A stretch of DNA of 64,000 bases, taken from the NCBI GenBank assembly GCA_947165135.1, contig CAMUZE010000001.1, positions 38,006-102,005 on the forward strand, written 5' to 3'. The first letter of the stretch is position 1. Every line of letters begins with the position of its first letter. The notes below the pieces were generated by a model that saw only the letters and a program-made list of their open reading frames with translations, made no database searches and was not told where the DNA came from. Source of the DNA: an uncultured Clostridia bacterium (GTDB taxonomy: Bacteria; Bacillota_I; Bacilli_A; RF39; UBA660). The position numbers were made by a program, and so were the translations under genes. Shown piece by piece: positions 15,244 through 24,887 of the stretch.

Positions 15244-17119
15244 AATTATTATTATTTTCTTCTTCCATTAGTTTTCTATAAGCAACTTTCCCCACTAAAG
15301 TTTTAGGAAGAGAATCTCTAAAGACATATTCATATGGAAGTGAATATCTAGCAAGATTTTTCTCACAATGCTCTCTAATACTTCTTTCAACTTCCTTACT
15401 TGGTTTAACCCCATCTTTTAAAATTATGAACGCTTTAGCAACTTGCATCTTTTTAGGATGAGGAATACCAATTACTGTACTTGTAAATACATCTGGATGA
15501 GTATTTAAAACCGATTCAATATGCGTTGGATATAAATTATATCCATTAGATATTATAATTCTTTTAACTCTTTGTTTAAAATATACAAAACCATCTTTAT
15601 CCATGCATCCTACATCACCAGTGTGAAGCCATGTTTTTCCATCTTTGTGTATTTGAAGTGCTTGTACTGTTTCCTCTAAATTATTTAAGTATCCCATCAT
15701 AACAGTGGGTCCACTTATACATATTTCTCCATCTTCACCATAATTAGCTTCATCATGTGTTCCAACTCTAACTATTTTATAATGTGTGCCAGGAAAAGGA
15801 ATTCCAATTGATCCTTCTCTATAATTTCCAGTAGGTGTTACACATGTTGCGGCAGATGCTTCAGTAAGTCCATAACCAACTCTAACTTCTGCAGTGCTTC
15901 CATGTTCATGTAAGTATTCATCTACTTTGGCTTTTAAGTCATTTGACATAAAATCTCCACCACATATTGCACATTTAAAGTGTGATAAATCATTCTTACC
16001 TAATTTCATTTTTGTAAGAGACTCAAATAATGATGGAACTGCACATGCAATTGATATTTTATATTTATGCAATAGTTTAGCAAATTCTTTTGGTGAGAAA
16101 TTAGGAACTAAAACCACTCTCATTCCACAACAAAGAGGTGTATGTATACAAACTCCTAATCCAAAACCATGAAATATAGGTAATAATGCTAAGATAGATT
16201 CACCTGGTCCTGATTGTTCAATCATTAAATGGCAGCTTAATGCAAGCGCATTAAAATTATAGTTTGAAAGTAATATTCCCTTAGGGTTACCACTTGTTCC
16301 ACCACTATAAAGTATTACTGCTGCATCATCACTATCTTTTAAGCAGGCAACTTCTCCATCGTAATCATAACCATAATTTATGAATTCTTTCCAAGTCATA
16401 ATGTCATCAGTTAACTCTATTTTTGGAACAGTACCTCTACTTTTAAATTTATATAAGAATTTCTTGATATTTTTAAGGCTTTCTCCTACTGAAGCAACTA
16501 CTATTTTATTAACTTGTGTTTTATCAATAATATTATGTATTTTGTCATACACTAAATCAAGTGTTAATAAAAATTTGGCACCTGATTCATTAATATAATG
16601 TTCTATTTCATTTTCTGCAGATAATGGGTGAATTAAAGCAGCTATTGCTCCAATCATATTTGTAGCATAAAACATCATTAAAGCCTGAGGAGTATTTGGC
16701 ATACAAATTGCAATTTTATCTCCTTCTTTAACTCCTTGTGCTTTTAATGACTTAGCAGTACTTCTAATCATTTCATAGAATTCTCTATATTTATATGTTC
16801 TACCATAATATTCTACAGCAACTAAATCTGGATATCTTGCTACACTTTCAAGTAAATATCCAACCATAGTATTTTTAGGATATTCTACATCAAAATTTAC
16901 ACCTTCTGGATAATACTTAGTAAAAGGTGTAGGAAGTATTCCCTTTCTTTTATTTTTTTCTATTTCTTTTTCATTTCTTTTTCTGATTTTTTCAGAAAGT
17001 TTTCTTTCTTTTTCTTCTTTCTTTTGTTGTCTTTTTAATTCTTTTAATTCTTCTTTTTTTCTTTTATTCTCTTCTTTTAATAATCTTTTTTCTTCTTTAC
17101 TTAATTTCGATTCTTTCAT
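15242..17119 (-). CDS. AMP-forming acyl-CoA synthetase-like ligase
   Basis: 625 residues. After a strongly charged, probably coiled-coil N terminus (1-65, nearly all Lys/Glu/Arg) comes a complete adenylating enzyme: AAVILYSGGTSGNPKGI, the YGLTEASAA motif, WLHTGDVG, the hinge RIIISNGYNLYPTHIE and the catalytic-Lys end PKTLVGKVAYRKL. Such enzymes join a carboxylic acid to AMP and then to CoA or another acceptor. The gene overlaps the end of the CAT-like acyltransferase gene by 23 bases, so a joint acyl activation and transfer pathway is inferred. The charged extension is not part of normal acyl-CoA synthetases. Confidence 0.9.
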   Translation of the reverse strand: MKESKLSKEEKRLLKEENKRKKEELKELKRQQKKEEKERKLSEKIRKRNEKEIEKNKRKGILPTPFTKYYPEGVNFDVEYPKNTMVGYLLESVARYPDLVAVEYYGRTYKYREFYEMIRSTAKSLKAQGVKEGDKIAICMPNTPQALMMFYATNMIGAIAALIHPLSAENEIEHYINESGAKFLLTLDLVYDKIHNIIDKTQVNKIVVASVGESLKNIKKFLYKFKSRGTVPKIELTDDIMTWKEFINYGYDYDGEVACLKDSDDAAVILYSGGTSGNPKGILLSNYNFNALALSCHLMIEQSGPGESILALLPIFHGFGLGVCIHTPLCCGMRVVLVPNFSPKEFAKLLHKYKISIACAVPSLFESLTKMKLGKNDLSHFKCAICGGDFMSNDLKAKVDEYLHEHGSTAEVRVGYGLTEASAATCVTPTGNYREGSIGIPFPGTHYKIVRVGTHDEANYGEDGEICISGPTVMMGYLNNLEETVQALQIHKDGKTWLHTGDVGCMDKDGFVYFKQRVKRIIISNGYNLYPTHIESVLNTHPDVFTSTVIGIPHPKKMQVAKAFIILKDGVKPSKEVERSIREHCEKNLARYSLPYEYVFRDSLPKTLVGKVAYRKLMEEENNNN

Positions 17120-17981
17120 CTGCTCTACCTTCTAATAATTTTGGATTTGCTATAATATATTCAAGTAATTGTAATGATTTTGCAAAATAATACCCATCTG
17201 CTATTCTTTCATCCAAATTAACTCCAAAATCACAAACATCTACTGCTTTAATCTTTCCTTTTTCATCTACAATAGGTTCTTTATGAATTTTACCCATAGT
17301 AGCTAGAATAGAACTAGTACCAAAATCAGTTAAATGATGATAAATAGATCCTATCCCTAAATTTCCTAAATTTGAAAGAATTGCAGTACTATAATACAAA
17401 TTATCTTCAATCATATCTTTTGGTAACAAATCATGATTATCAAGAGATTTAAAAATTTTCATAACAAGTTTTCTTAAGCATTTAGGTAATCGCCCAACAA
17501 TGTCAACTGCATCATTTGTTCCACTTCTCTTATCATCTGTTTCAGTCTTAGTATTTCTTAATGCTTCTACTCTCTTAGCTATTTTATCTCTAACACTAAA
17601 TATGTTATCATCTTTTTCGATATTAACACCAATCATCATTTCTTCACTTTTATCATTAAATGCTACTTTAGCACTAAATGCAAAAATAACATCTTTTCTA
17701 TCATAATAACTTCTATTAATTATATATCTATTTAATAATGGTCTATTATAAATTACTTTGCCTAAAGCCATTGCAAAAGCATGGAAATAAGTAATTCTAT
17801 TCTCGGGATTCTTTTTCTTATAGTCTTCAACATATTTAATTAAATTAGTTACATCAATTTTAACATTCATATAGACATCGGAGTCACATCTTTTAGGCAT
17901 AACTTCTAACATAAGATTATGCATTCCATCAAAATGTCTTACTTTTACCCCATCTCTTCTGTCACCAATTTTTTTCTTCAT
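17097..17981 (-). CDS. CAT-like acyltransferase (E2-fold), catalytic His replaced
   Basis: 294 residues resembling the catalytic domain of 2-oxoacid dehydrogenase E2 and chloramphenicol acetyltransferase, with no lipoyl or binding domain. Recognisable blocks are MNVKIDVTNLIKYVEDYKKKN, YFHAFAMALGKVIYNRPLLNRYI, LSNLGNLGIGSIYHHLTDFG and NLDERIADGYYFAKSLQLLE. The family motif is DHRxxDG; here it is DERIADG (residues 257-263), so Glu258 stands where the catalytic His should be. It is first in an operon with the AMP-ligase. It may be an acyltransferase of altered mechanism or a binding protein; the substrate is unknown. Confidence 0.85.
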   Translation of the reverse strand: MKKKIGDRRDGVKVRHFDGMHNLMLEVMPKRCDSDVYMNVKIDVTNLIKYVEDYKKKNPENRITYFHAFAMALGKVIYNRPLLNRYIINRSYYDRKDVIFAFSAKVAFNDKSEEMMIGVNIEKDDNIFSVRDKIAKRVEALRNTKTETDDKRSGTNDAVDIVGRLPKCLRKLVMKIFKSLDNHDLLPKDMIEDNLYYSTAILSNLGNLGIGSIYHHLTDFGTSSILATMGKIHKEPIVDEKGKIKAVDVCDFGVNLDERIADGYYFAKSLQLLEYIIANPKLLEGRADERIEIK

Positions 17982-18008
17982 AAAAAACCTCTTTTCACAA
18001 AAAATGAC

Positions 18009-18044
18009 ATAACATATTATATGTTATTTTAAATATTTTTTCAA
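18009..18044 (-). promoter_or_regulatory. Promoter with palindromic operator, CAT-like/AMP-ligase operon
   Basis: Minus strand TTGAAA (18044-18039), 17 bases, TATAAT (18021-18016). The -10 box sits in the middle of a palindrome, ATAACATA-3-TATGTTAT (18009-18027), the shape of a repressor site. It could also fold as a weak terminator of the upstream exchanger gene. Confidence 0.65.
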
Positions 18045-18046
18045 CT

Positions 18047-19009
18047 TTATATTATTAATATATAGGCATAATATGCTATAAATATTAGTAACATTGCTAT
18101 ACCTTCTGCTCTTGATAAAACCTTATCATTACGCGCAAACAAGTATAAAACCACTGCCGCAGTAAGAACAGCAAGTATATCTATTAAGTTAAAATTAACT
18201 GATGAAAATCCACCATAAATCATTAAAGGCAATCCTAAAACAACTCCAATATTAAATATATTAGTACCAATTATATTTCCAAGAGCAATATCAAATTCTC
18301 CCTTTTTAGCAGCAGCAACTGTCATAGTCATTTCTGGTAAAGAAGTGCCAATAACAACTAAAGTCATTGTTATAATTTTAGTGCTTACATTTAAACTATT
18401 AGCTAAAAGTTTAGCATTATCTACAACCATATCACTTGCAAAAATAATTACCACACAACAAAGAATAGTCAATATAATAGATTTTGACATACTAAACTTA
18501 GGTTTTCCTCTTTCTAAAACACTTTTTTTTGTTCTTACAATTGAAATAATATATATAATAAATAATACAAATAATATTGCAAATAATATTCCATCAAATC
18601 TATTTAGTATAAAATGATCAAGAGTTGGTCCAATATAATGTGCTAAAATTGCAAGTGCAAATAAAGTCGTTGTAGATAATAATATTGGTAACTCTTTTTT
18701 AACAACCTCATCTTTTACTTTAATTGGTGTAACACATGCCGCAAGTCCAATAACAAGCAAAATATTAACTACGTTGCTTCCCAGTACATTTGCAAGTGCA
18801 ATATCTCCTACTCCACTTCTAATACTATTAAATGATATAGCAAGTTCGGGAGCACAAGTACCAAACGCAGCTATAGTAAGAGCTATCATCATTTTAGACA
18901 TCTTAAAATTAGTTGCAATAGAACTTACTGCATCTACAAAAATATCTGAGGCTTTTACTAAAAGTACAAAACCTATTACAAGTAATATTAATGCTTTCAA
19001 TATTTCCAT
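18047..19009 (-). CDS. Calcium/sodium antiporter (CaCA family, YrbG-like)
   Basis: 320 residues, ten membrane helices in two inverted halves. The alpha repeats are visible as AAFGTCAPELAISFNSI...NVLGSNVVNILLVIG and VVIGTSLPEMTMTVAAAKKGEFDIALGNIIGTNIFNIG. Ion-binding Glu residues lie in APE and LPE. It exchanges Ca2+ for Na+ or H+. The ATG at 19009 follows GTAGGAGTT. No partner gene is coupled to it. Confidence 0.93.
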   Translation of the reverse strand: MEILKALILLVIGFVLLVKASDIFVDAVSSIATNFKMSKMMIALTIAAFGTCAPELAISFNSIRSGVGDIALANVLGSNVVNILLVIGLAACVTPIKVKDEVVKKELPILLSTTTLFALAILAHYIGPTLDHFILNRFDGILFAILFVLFIIYIISIVRTKKSVLERGKPKFSMSKSIILTILCCVVIIFASDMVVDNAKLLANSLNVSTKIITMTLVVIGTSLPEMTMTVAAAKKGEFDIALGNIIGTNIFNIGVVLGLPLMIYGGFSSVNFNLIDILAVLTAAVVLYLFARNDKVLSRAEGIAMLLIFIAYYAYILII

Positions 19010-19088
19010 ACTTAAACTCCTACACATATATTATAAACTAAAAGAAATATAGTATTATTATTTCAATATAAAATTAACATTAAAAATG

Positions 19089-19119
19089 TAAAGAAGATTT
19101 GATTAATTCAAATCTTCTT
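19089..19119 (-). terminator. Hairpin at the end of the lipid kinase gene
   Basis: AAGAAGATTTGA (19091-19102) pairs with TCAAATCTTCTT (19108-19119) around the stop codon; the following T run is weak. Confidence 0.5.
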
Positions 19120-20038
19120 CATCAGTATTTTCAAATAATTTATTAATATTTTTAACAGGAAGCATCATATAATTATCTTTGTTAACTTTAATTTCAAATA
19201 TATTTGTATCATGTGGAAGCTCGTCTCCATCTATACACCAAGAAGGTGGTACTTCATCAAATTCTAATCTTAAGTTATCAGTTTTTATATAAGTAAACAT
19301 TGGTATTTTATCTAAATCTTTTCTTTTTAGATGATATAATGCTTTAAATATATCCCATTTATTTTTAATATCACACATTAACACTTCAAATTTATTATCA
19401 TCGAGTTTAACATCATCATAAACATTAGGCATTCCAGCCACTCTGTTTGAATTAGTTATAAATATAAATGAAAATCTCTTTTCTTGGCTTACTCCATCTA
19501 CAGTATATTTAACATTAAAGAACTTTAATTTTTGTTTCAATTGTTTAATTCCATATAAAATATATGCAAGTCTTCCATATTTTTCTTTTAATTTTCTTGG
19601 AGTTGCATACGATATATCAATATATGCTCCAATACATGCAACATATACAAATGGATTACCATTAATTAAACAAACATCAATATTTTTCTTTTTGCCATTT
19701 AAAAGCATAACAATATTCTTTTCAGTATTATTAGTCATTCCATACATATGAGCAACATCATTAACACTTCCAAGTGGTAAATGTCCAAGTAATATAGGTT
19801 CTTTTCTTTCAATATTTCCAGATATTACTTCATTTAATGTTCCGTCTCCCCCAGCACACATAAGTAAATCAACATTCTTTAATTTTTTTGTAATCTCTTT
19901 TGCATGACCTTTATATTCAGTATATATAATTTCAGTTTCATATCCATAATTCTCAAATATTTTATAAATTTTTTTAATATCATTCCTATTACTCAATTTA
20001 CCACTATTAGGATTATAAATAACAACACATTTCATCAT
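19103..20038 (-). CDS. Diacylglycerol/lipid kinase (DagK/YegS family)
   Basis: About 311 residues. CVVIYNPNSGK, LLMCAGGDGTLNEVISG and PLGSVNDVA form the nucleotide-binding signatures, and the PPSWCIDGDELP block is the conserved C-terminal domain. In Gram-positive bacteria DgkB recycles diacylglycerol released by lipoteichoic acid synthesis. The start is ATG 20038 (or the adjacent ATG 20035), with AAAGGA upstream. Single gene. Confidence 0.93.
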   Translation of the reverse strand: MMKCVVIYNPNSGKLSNRNDIKKIYKIFENYGYETEIIYTEYKGHAKEITKKLKNVDLLMCAGGDGTLNEVISGNIERKEPILLGHLPLGSVNDVAHMYGMTNNTEKNIVMLLNGKKKNIDVCLINGNPFVYVACIGAYIDISYATPRKLKEKYGRLAYILYGIKQLKQKLKFFNVKYTVDGVSQEKRFSFIFITNSNRVAGMPNVYDDVKLDDNKFEVLMCDIKNKWDIFKALYHLKRKDLDKIPMFTYIKTDNLRLEFDEVPPSWCIDGDELPHDTNIFEIKVNKDNYMMLPVKNINKLFENTDEEDLN

Positions 20039-20180
20039 AATAACCATTCCTTTTAATATAATGTATTATAATTATACCATATTTTATCAATTATCACATA
20101 AATATCACAAAATAAATAAAATTTACTATTTCGTTTATAATATATTTGTAATATAATATAGAATTAAGTTGAGGTTTAAA

Positions 20181-22121
20181 ATGAAAAAAAAGCAGAAAGA
20201 CAAACAATTAAATAACAAAAAAATACTATGTAGACTAACTATTATTTTTTTGTCTGTCTTATTTTTAGGCTTATTGTTTTTTTGTGGTTTCTCTACTTAT
20301 ATATATTATAATGCTCCAGAATTCCAAAGTGAATTATTATATAGAAAAGAATCTTCAAATATTTATGATGCTTCAGGAACAATAATCGCTACTATTGGAA
20401 ACGAAAAAAGAATTATTATTGACTATAATGAATTACCACAAGTTTTAATAGATGCAATTATCGCAACAGAAGATTCTAGATATTTTGAACATCATGGTTT
20501 TGATATATATAGATTCTTTAAAGCTGGATATGGCTTTCTTACTGGAAATAATGCTGGTGGAGCTTCTACTATAACAATGCAAGTATCAAAAAATACTTTT
20601 ACTTCTAATGAAAGCAGGGGAATAGATGGCGTAATACGTAAGTTTACTGATATATATATGTCAATGTTTAAAATAGAACGTGACTATACTAAAGAAGAAA
20701 TAATGGAATTTTATGTTAATTCTCCATATCTTGGCGCAGGATCATATGGAGTTCAAATGGCAAGTAGAACATATTTTGATAAAGATGTTAAAGATTTAAA
20801 TCTTATAGAAGCATCTATGATTGCTGGAATGTTTCAAGCACCAGGAGAATATGATCCATACGTAAACCCAGATAAAACAAATTCAAGAAAAAATGAAGTT
20901 ATTAATCTAATGTTAAGACATGGATATATCACTGAAGACCAAGCACGTGAAGCTAAAAAAGTATCTGTTGAAGACATTATAGTAAAACAAAATAGTTCAA
21001 TTAATAAATATCAAGGATTTATTGATACTGTTGTACAAGAAGTAATTGACAGGACAGGAAACAATCCATATGAAGTATCAATGGATATTTATTCAACAAT
21101 GGTAAAAAGTAAACAAGATATAATTAATAATTTCTATAGTAAACATAAATTTAAAGATTCTAAAGTACAAGTTGGAATTGGTGTTATTGATAATGAAACA
21201 GGCGCAATTATCGCAGTAGGTGCTGGACGTAATAAAAAAAGTGAAATGTCACTAAACTACGCAACTCAAATTAAAAGGCATCCGGGAAGCGCAGCAAAAC
21301 CAATTTTTGATTATGGCCCTGGTATTGAATATAATGGTTGGGGAACACATACAATGTTTGAAGACAAACCTGTAAAATATACAAATGGCGGAGTAATGAA
21401 CAATGTAGACCATAAATATCAAGGAATGTTAACTTTAGAGCAATGTCTTGTTAGATCAAGAAATACTTGTGCACTACAAGCATTCCAAAAAGTAAAGAAT
21501 TCAAATATAAACAAATTTGTTACTAGTCTTGGAATAACTCCAGAATATTTTAAAAACTCAAAATATATTCATGAAGCACACTCAATAGGTGCATTTAGAG
21601 GAGTTTCTCCAGTACAACTTGCCGCTGCATATTCAGCATTTGGAAATGGTGGTTACTTTACTGAACCTCATTCAATAACAAAAATTGTTTATAAAAATGG
21701 TAGCAAAGAAGAAGTAAGAGAATTTAATTTTGAAAAAAATAGAGCTATGAAAGCAACAACAGCTTATATGATTGCTTATATGTTAAAGAAGGCAACTAGA
21801 TCAGGAGTTAGAATCAAAGGAACAGATATTTCTGCTAAAACTGGAACAAGTAGTTATGATGACAAATATCTGAAAAAGTTGGGATTATCTACAAGAGTTG
21901 TACAGGATGCATGGACTGTAACATTTAGTCCTGACTATAGTGTCGCCATTTGGTATGGATATGATAAATTAACTAAGAAAACATATGCTACAACAAGCAC
22001 TGCCTGGTCAGAAAGAGCAAAAATACAAAAAGAAGTCGCAAAAAAAATAATGAAAAAAGGTTCTAAATATAAAAGACCAAAAGGAATTGTTTCAAGAAAT
22101 GGTGGATTAGCAGCAAAATAA
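20181..22121 (+). CDS. Class A penicillin-binding protein (PBP1)
   Basis: 646 residues. Short cytoplasmic basic tail, one membrane anchor (about 20-42), then a GT51 glycosyltransferase domain (IATEDSRYFEHHGFD, GASTITMQVSKNTF, LGAGSYGVQMASRTYF) and a transpeptidase domain. The transpeptidase motifs are SAAKP (Ser nucleophile), SRN and KTGTS. It polymerises and crosslinks peptidoglycan outside the cell. The ATG at 20181 follows TTGAGG. No extra PASTA or fibronectin domains are seen; the C terminus is short and basic. Confidence 0.95.
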   Translation: MKKKQKDKQLNNKKILCRLTIIFLSVLFLGLLFFCGFSTYIYYNAPEFQSELLYRKESSNIYDASGTIIATIGNEKRIIIDYNELPQVLIDAIIATEDSRYFEHHGFDIYRFFKAGYGFLTGNNAGGASTITMQVSKNTFTSNESRGIDGVIRKFTDIYMSMFKIERDYTKEEIMEFYVNSPYLGAGSYGVQMASRTYFDKDVKDLNLIEASMIAGMFQAPGEYDPYVNPDKTNSRKNEVINLMLRHGYITEDQAREAKKVSVEDIIVKQNSSINKYQGFIDTVVQEVIDRTGNNPYEVSMDIYSTMVKSKQDIINNFYSKHKFKDSKVQVGIGVIDNETGAIIAVGAGRNKKSEMSLNYATQIKRHPGSAAKPIFDYGPGIEYNGWGTHTMFEDKPVKYTNGGVMNNVDHKYQGMLTLEQCLVRSRNTCALQAFQKVKNSNINKFVTSLGITPEYFKNSKYIHEAHSIGAFRGVSPVQLAAAYSAFGNGGYFTEPHSITKIVYKNGSKEEVREFNFEKNRAMKATTAYMIAYMLKKATRSGVRIKGTDISAKTGTSSYDDKYLKKLGLSTRVVQDAWTVTFSPDYSVAIWYGYDKLTKKTYATTSTAWSERAKIQKEVAKKIMKKGSKYKRPKGIVSRNGGLAAK

Positions 22122-22146
22122 AAAATTGACGTTTGTCAATTTTTTA
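22121..22146. terminator. Two-way terminator between PBP1 and pseudouridine synthase
   Basis: AAAAATTGAC (22121-22130), loop GTTT, GTCAATTTTT (22135-22144). Confidence 0.8.
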
Positions 22147-22771
22147 AATGCTTTAAATAATCATTTGGAATACCCAAATCGATAGTTATTGTTTTATGAG
22201 TAATTGGATGAATAAATTCTATCTTCTTAGCAAGTAACATCATATGTCTAAATCCATCTTTAATGCCATATTTTCTATCACCAAGTATTGGAGTATTATT
22301 ATCTTTCATATGTACTCTAATTTGATTCTTACGCCCAGTTTTAATATCTACTTCCAATAAAGAATATTGATTATTTGACATTAATGTCTTATATTCTGTT
22401 TCAGCATATTTTCCATTTTTATCGTTAGTACTATATGTTAATAATGTCTTAGTTTCTTTTAAATATGATTTTATTATTCCACTATCTTTTGTTTTTCCAT
22501 GGACAATAGCGATATATATCCTTTTTACATTATCCCAATTTCTTTGTAATGCATCTTTAATCATTTCATTTTTAGCAAACACTACAAGTCCACTTGTGTC
22601 TTTATCGAGTCTATGCACCACAAATACTTTTTGATTTTTCTTATGTAAATAATCATATACTTGACTATATAAATTATCTTTAAAATTATCACTCTTTATT
22701 GTTGGCAGATTAGGCTCTTTATAAACTACTATTAATTGCTTATCTTCATACAAAATATTTAACTTTTTCAT
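22136..22771 (-). CDS. RluA-family pseudouridine synthase
   Basis: 211 residues with the catalytic motif VHRLDKDTSGLVVFAK, the KTGRKNQIRVHM block and the HPIT region. There is no N-terminal S4 domain, so it resembles the short RluA/TruC forms that modify 23S rRNA or tRNA. It lies 3 bases after the ZIP transporter gene and is probably co-transcribed with it. Confidence 0.92.
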   Translation of the reverse strand: MKKLNILYEDKQLIVVYKEPNLPTIKSDNFKDNLYSQVYDYLHKKNQKVFVVHRLDKDTSGLVVFAKNEMIKDALQRNWDNVKRIYIAIVHGKTKDSGIIKSYLKETKTLLTYSTNDKNGKYAETEYKTLMSNNQYSLLEVDIKTGRKNQIRVHMKDNNTPILGDRKYGIKDGFRHMMLLAKKIEFIHPITHKTITIDLGIPNDYLKHLKN

Positions 22772-22774
22772 ATG

Positions 22775-23485
22775 CTATCCAAGAAATATTCCTATAGTTA
22801 TTAATGCTACTCCAAGAACCATGCCAATCCATAATACTTTATTTTTAATATGTTCTTTTACCTCACATAATAATTCAAACATTGATATGTATACTAACAT
22901 TCCTAAAGTTATTGAGATTAATATACCCAATATTCCATCATCGAGTGTAATTTTGAATATATTTATTAATATTGCACCTATTATACTTGACAAAACCAAA
23001 CTCAAAAATAATATAAATTTTTCTTTCTTATTCTTAATAAGAGAAGACACTTGAATACCTAATGGAATATTATGAAAAGCTACAGCAAGTGACATCATTA
23101 ATCCCATTTTAGTATCAGTTAACGCAGTAGAATAAATTGCAGTTCCCTCTATTACATTATGTAACATTAATGCAATCGCAGATATTAATCCAATATGTTC
23201 CATATGATGATTATGTTCAGACGAATGGTTATGATCAGGAACAAACACATCTAATATTTTTAAAATAAGTAAACCAGATATTGCAAATCCTAAAATAGCC
23301 CATTTTGGTTTAACTAATTCTAAACATTCAGGTAATAAATCAAAAAATACAAGTCCAATTATTATTGTAAATGAAAAACCGACTGAAAATATAATTAACT
23401 TTTTATCATTCTTAATAAATTTTGTAATTAAATATCCTATTAAAAATGATAGTCCAGATAATAACGTAATAATGATAGCTTTCAT
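22775..23485 (-). CDS. ZIP-family metal transporter
   Basis: 236 residues, about eight helices. A His-rich loop, DHNHSSEHNHHMEH, precedes the paired metal-site helices HNVIEGTAIYS and FHNIPLGIQVS. This is the ZupT/GufA-like pattern for zinc, iron or manganese uptake. The ATG at 23485 has GAGGTG upstream; the TTG further out is rejected. It is one of five metal-transport genes in the window. Confidence 0.93.
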   Translation of the reverse strand: MKAIIITLLSGLSFLIGYLITKFIKNDKKLIIFSVGFSFTIIIGLVFFDLLPECLELVKPKWAILGFAISGLLILKILDVFVPDHNHSSEHNHHMEHIGLISAIALMLHNVIEGTAIYSTALTDTKMGLMMSLAVAFHNIPLGIQVSSLIKNKKEKFILFLSLVLSSIIGAILINIFKITLDDGILGILISITLGMLVYISMFELLCEVKEHIKNKVLWIGMVLGVALITIGIFLG

Positions 23486-23507
23486 AAAACACCTCAAATC
23501 CAAATAG

Positions 23508-23540
23508 ATTATAGCATACAGCTAATTAAAATGCTATAAT
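23508..23540. promoter_or_regulatory. Divergent extended -10 promoters (ZIP and sirtuin)
   Basis: Minus strand TATGCTATAAT (-10 at 23513-23508) faces the ZIP gene; plus strand ATGCTATAAT (-10 at 23535-23540) faces the sirtuin. Both have the TG of an extended -10 box. Confidence 0.65.
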
Positions 23541-23546
23541 TGAAGT

Positions 23547-24263
23547 ATGAAAAAGATTGAAGAATTACAAAAAATAATTGATGAATCTAACAATATAGTT
23601 TTCTTTAGTGGAGCTGGAATATCAACACTAAGTGGAATAAAGGATTTTAGAAGTAAAGATGGACTTTACAATATGAAATATAAATATTCACCAGAAATGA
23701 TACTTAGCTCATCATTTTTCTACAATAATACAAAAGAATTTTATAAATTCTATAAAGATAAACTTAACTGTTTAAATGTAGAACCGAATATAGTACATAA
23801 ATACTTTTATAAACTAGAAAAGATAGGTAAATTGAAATCAATTGTTACGCAAAACATAGATGGTCTTCATACAAAAGCTGGTAATAAAGATGTTTATGAA
23901 TTACATGGTACTATATACAAAAATCATTGTATAAAATGCAATAAGTTTTATGATGCAGAATATGTTTTTAAATCTAAAGGTGTTCCAACATGTAAATGTG
24001 GTGGCATTATAAAACCTGATGTTGTACTATACGGAGAAATGCTTCCTACTTATGATACTGAAAATGCTATATATGATATTGCACATTGTGATACTTTAAT
24101 AGTTGCAGGTTCCTCTTTAACTGTCTATCCAGCAAGTGGAATGTTAAGATTATTTAATGGCAAGAATTTTGTAATAATTAATAGAGATAAAACTGCCTTT
24201 GATCAATATGCAACTTTGGTTATTCATGACGAATTAATAAATGTCTTTAGCAAATTAAAATAA
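23547..24263 (+). CDS. cobB: Sirtuin, NAD-dependent protein deacylase
   Basis: 238 residues with all canonical sirtuin motifs: FFSGAGISTLSGIKDFRS, TQNIDGLHTKAG, catalytic His in YELHGTIY, and zinc ligands CIKC and CKCGG. It removes acyl groups from lysines using NAD+. TATAAT ends six bases before the ATG and no ribosome site is visible, so the mRNA is probably leaderless. A second, non-canonical sirtuin lies at 49340-50176. Confidence 0.95.
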   Translation: MKKIEELQKIIDESNNIVFFSGAGISTLSGIKDFRSKDGLYNMKYKYSPEMILSSSFFYNNTKEFYKFYKDKLNCLNVEPNIVHKYFYKLEKIGKLKSIVTQNIDGLHTKAGNKDVYELHGTIYKNHCIKCNKFYDAEYVFKSKGVPTCKCGGIIKPDVVLYGEMLPTYDTENAIYDIAHCDTLIVAGSSLTVYPASGMLRLFNGKNFVIINRDKTAFDQYATLVIHDELINVFSKLK

Positions 24264-24286
24264 GTATTTGAAATACTTATTTTTTA
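24257..24286. terminator. Two-way terminator after the sirtuin
   Basis: AAAATAAGTATTT and AAATACTTATTTT form a long stem with a minimal loop, flanked by A and T runs. Confidence 0.8.
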
Positions 24287-24802
24287 TTTTATTAAATTTC
24301 CTAAAATACCATAAGATATTATCATCATTATAATGCTAGCCATCATTACTCCAAGCATTACAGCAAAAAATGATTTCTTTTTATCCATTTCTAATACTGA
24401 TGCTGCAAGACAACCAGTCCATGCCCCTGTTCCAGGAAGAGGTATACCTACAAATAATACAAGCCCAAGATAACCATACTTTTCTATTCTAGTTTTATGC
24501 TTTCTTGCTTTCTTATCAAGCCACGTTGCAATTTTATTAAAAAATTTAACTTTAGAATTTCTCATCCATTCAAGTATTTTATTAATAAACAAAAGTATAA
24601 ATGGAACTGGTATAATATTCCCAACAATCGAAACAATATATCCAACTAATGGTTTTACATTTAAAAGTGAAGCCGCTATTAAGCCACCACGAAGTTCTAA
24701 CAAAGGTAATAAAGAGATAATAAATACTACTAATTCTTTGCCAAATTTCATTCTAATAAGCCCACTAAACAAATCAATAATTCCATTTATTAAACTTTCC
24801 AT
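24284..24802 (-). CDS. Small multidrug export protein family (COG2426)
   Basis: 172 residues, four or five helices. PLLELRGGLIAASLL and LFVGIPLPGTGAWTGCLAASVLEM are the conserved blocks of this family (Pfam Sm_multidrug_ex). Despite its name no transport function is well proven. The ATG at 24802 follows GGGAG. It stands alone between two convergent or divergent neighbours. Confidence 0.87.
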   Translation of the reverse strand: MESLINGIIDLFSGLIRMKFGKELVVFIISLLPLLELRGGLIAASLLNVKPLVGYIVSIVGNIIPVPFILLFINKILEWMRNSKVKFFNKIATWLDKKARKHKTRIEKYGYLGLVLFVGIPLPGTGAWTGCLAASVLEMDKKKSFFAVMLGVMMASIIMMIISYGILGNLIK

Positions 24803-24860
24803 ATTAACTCCCAATAAATAATATTCACTAAATACAATTTTATCATTTATTTTTCTATTA

Positions 24861-24869
24861 TGCTATAAT
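24861..24869 (+). promoter_or_regulatory. Extended -10 promoter of murI
   Basis: TATGCTATAAT with TG at 24861-24862 and TATAAT at 24864-24869; the -35 region is poor, as allowed for extended -10 promoters. Confidence 0.6.
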
Positions 24870-24887
24870 ATTTATAAGAGGTTACAT

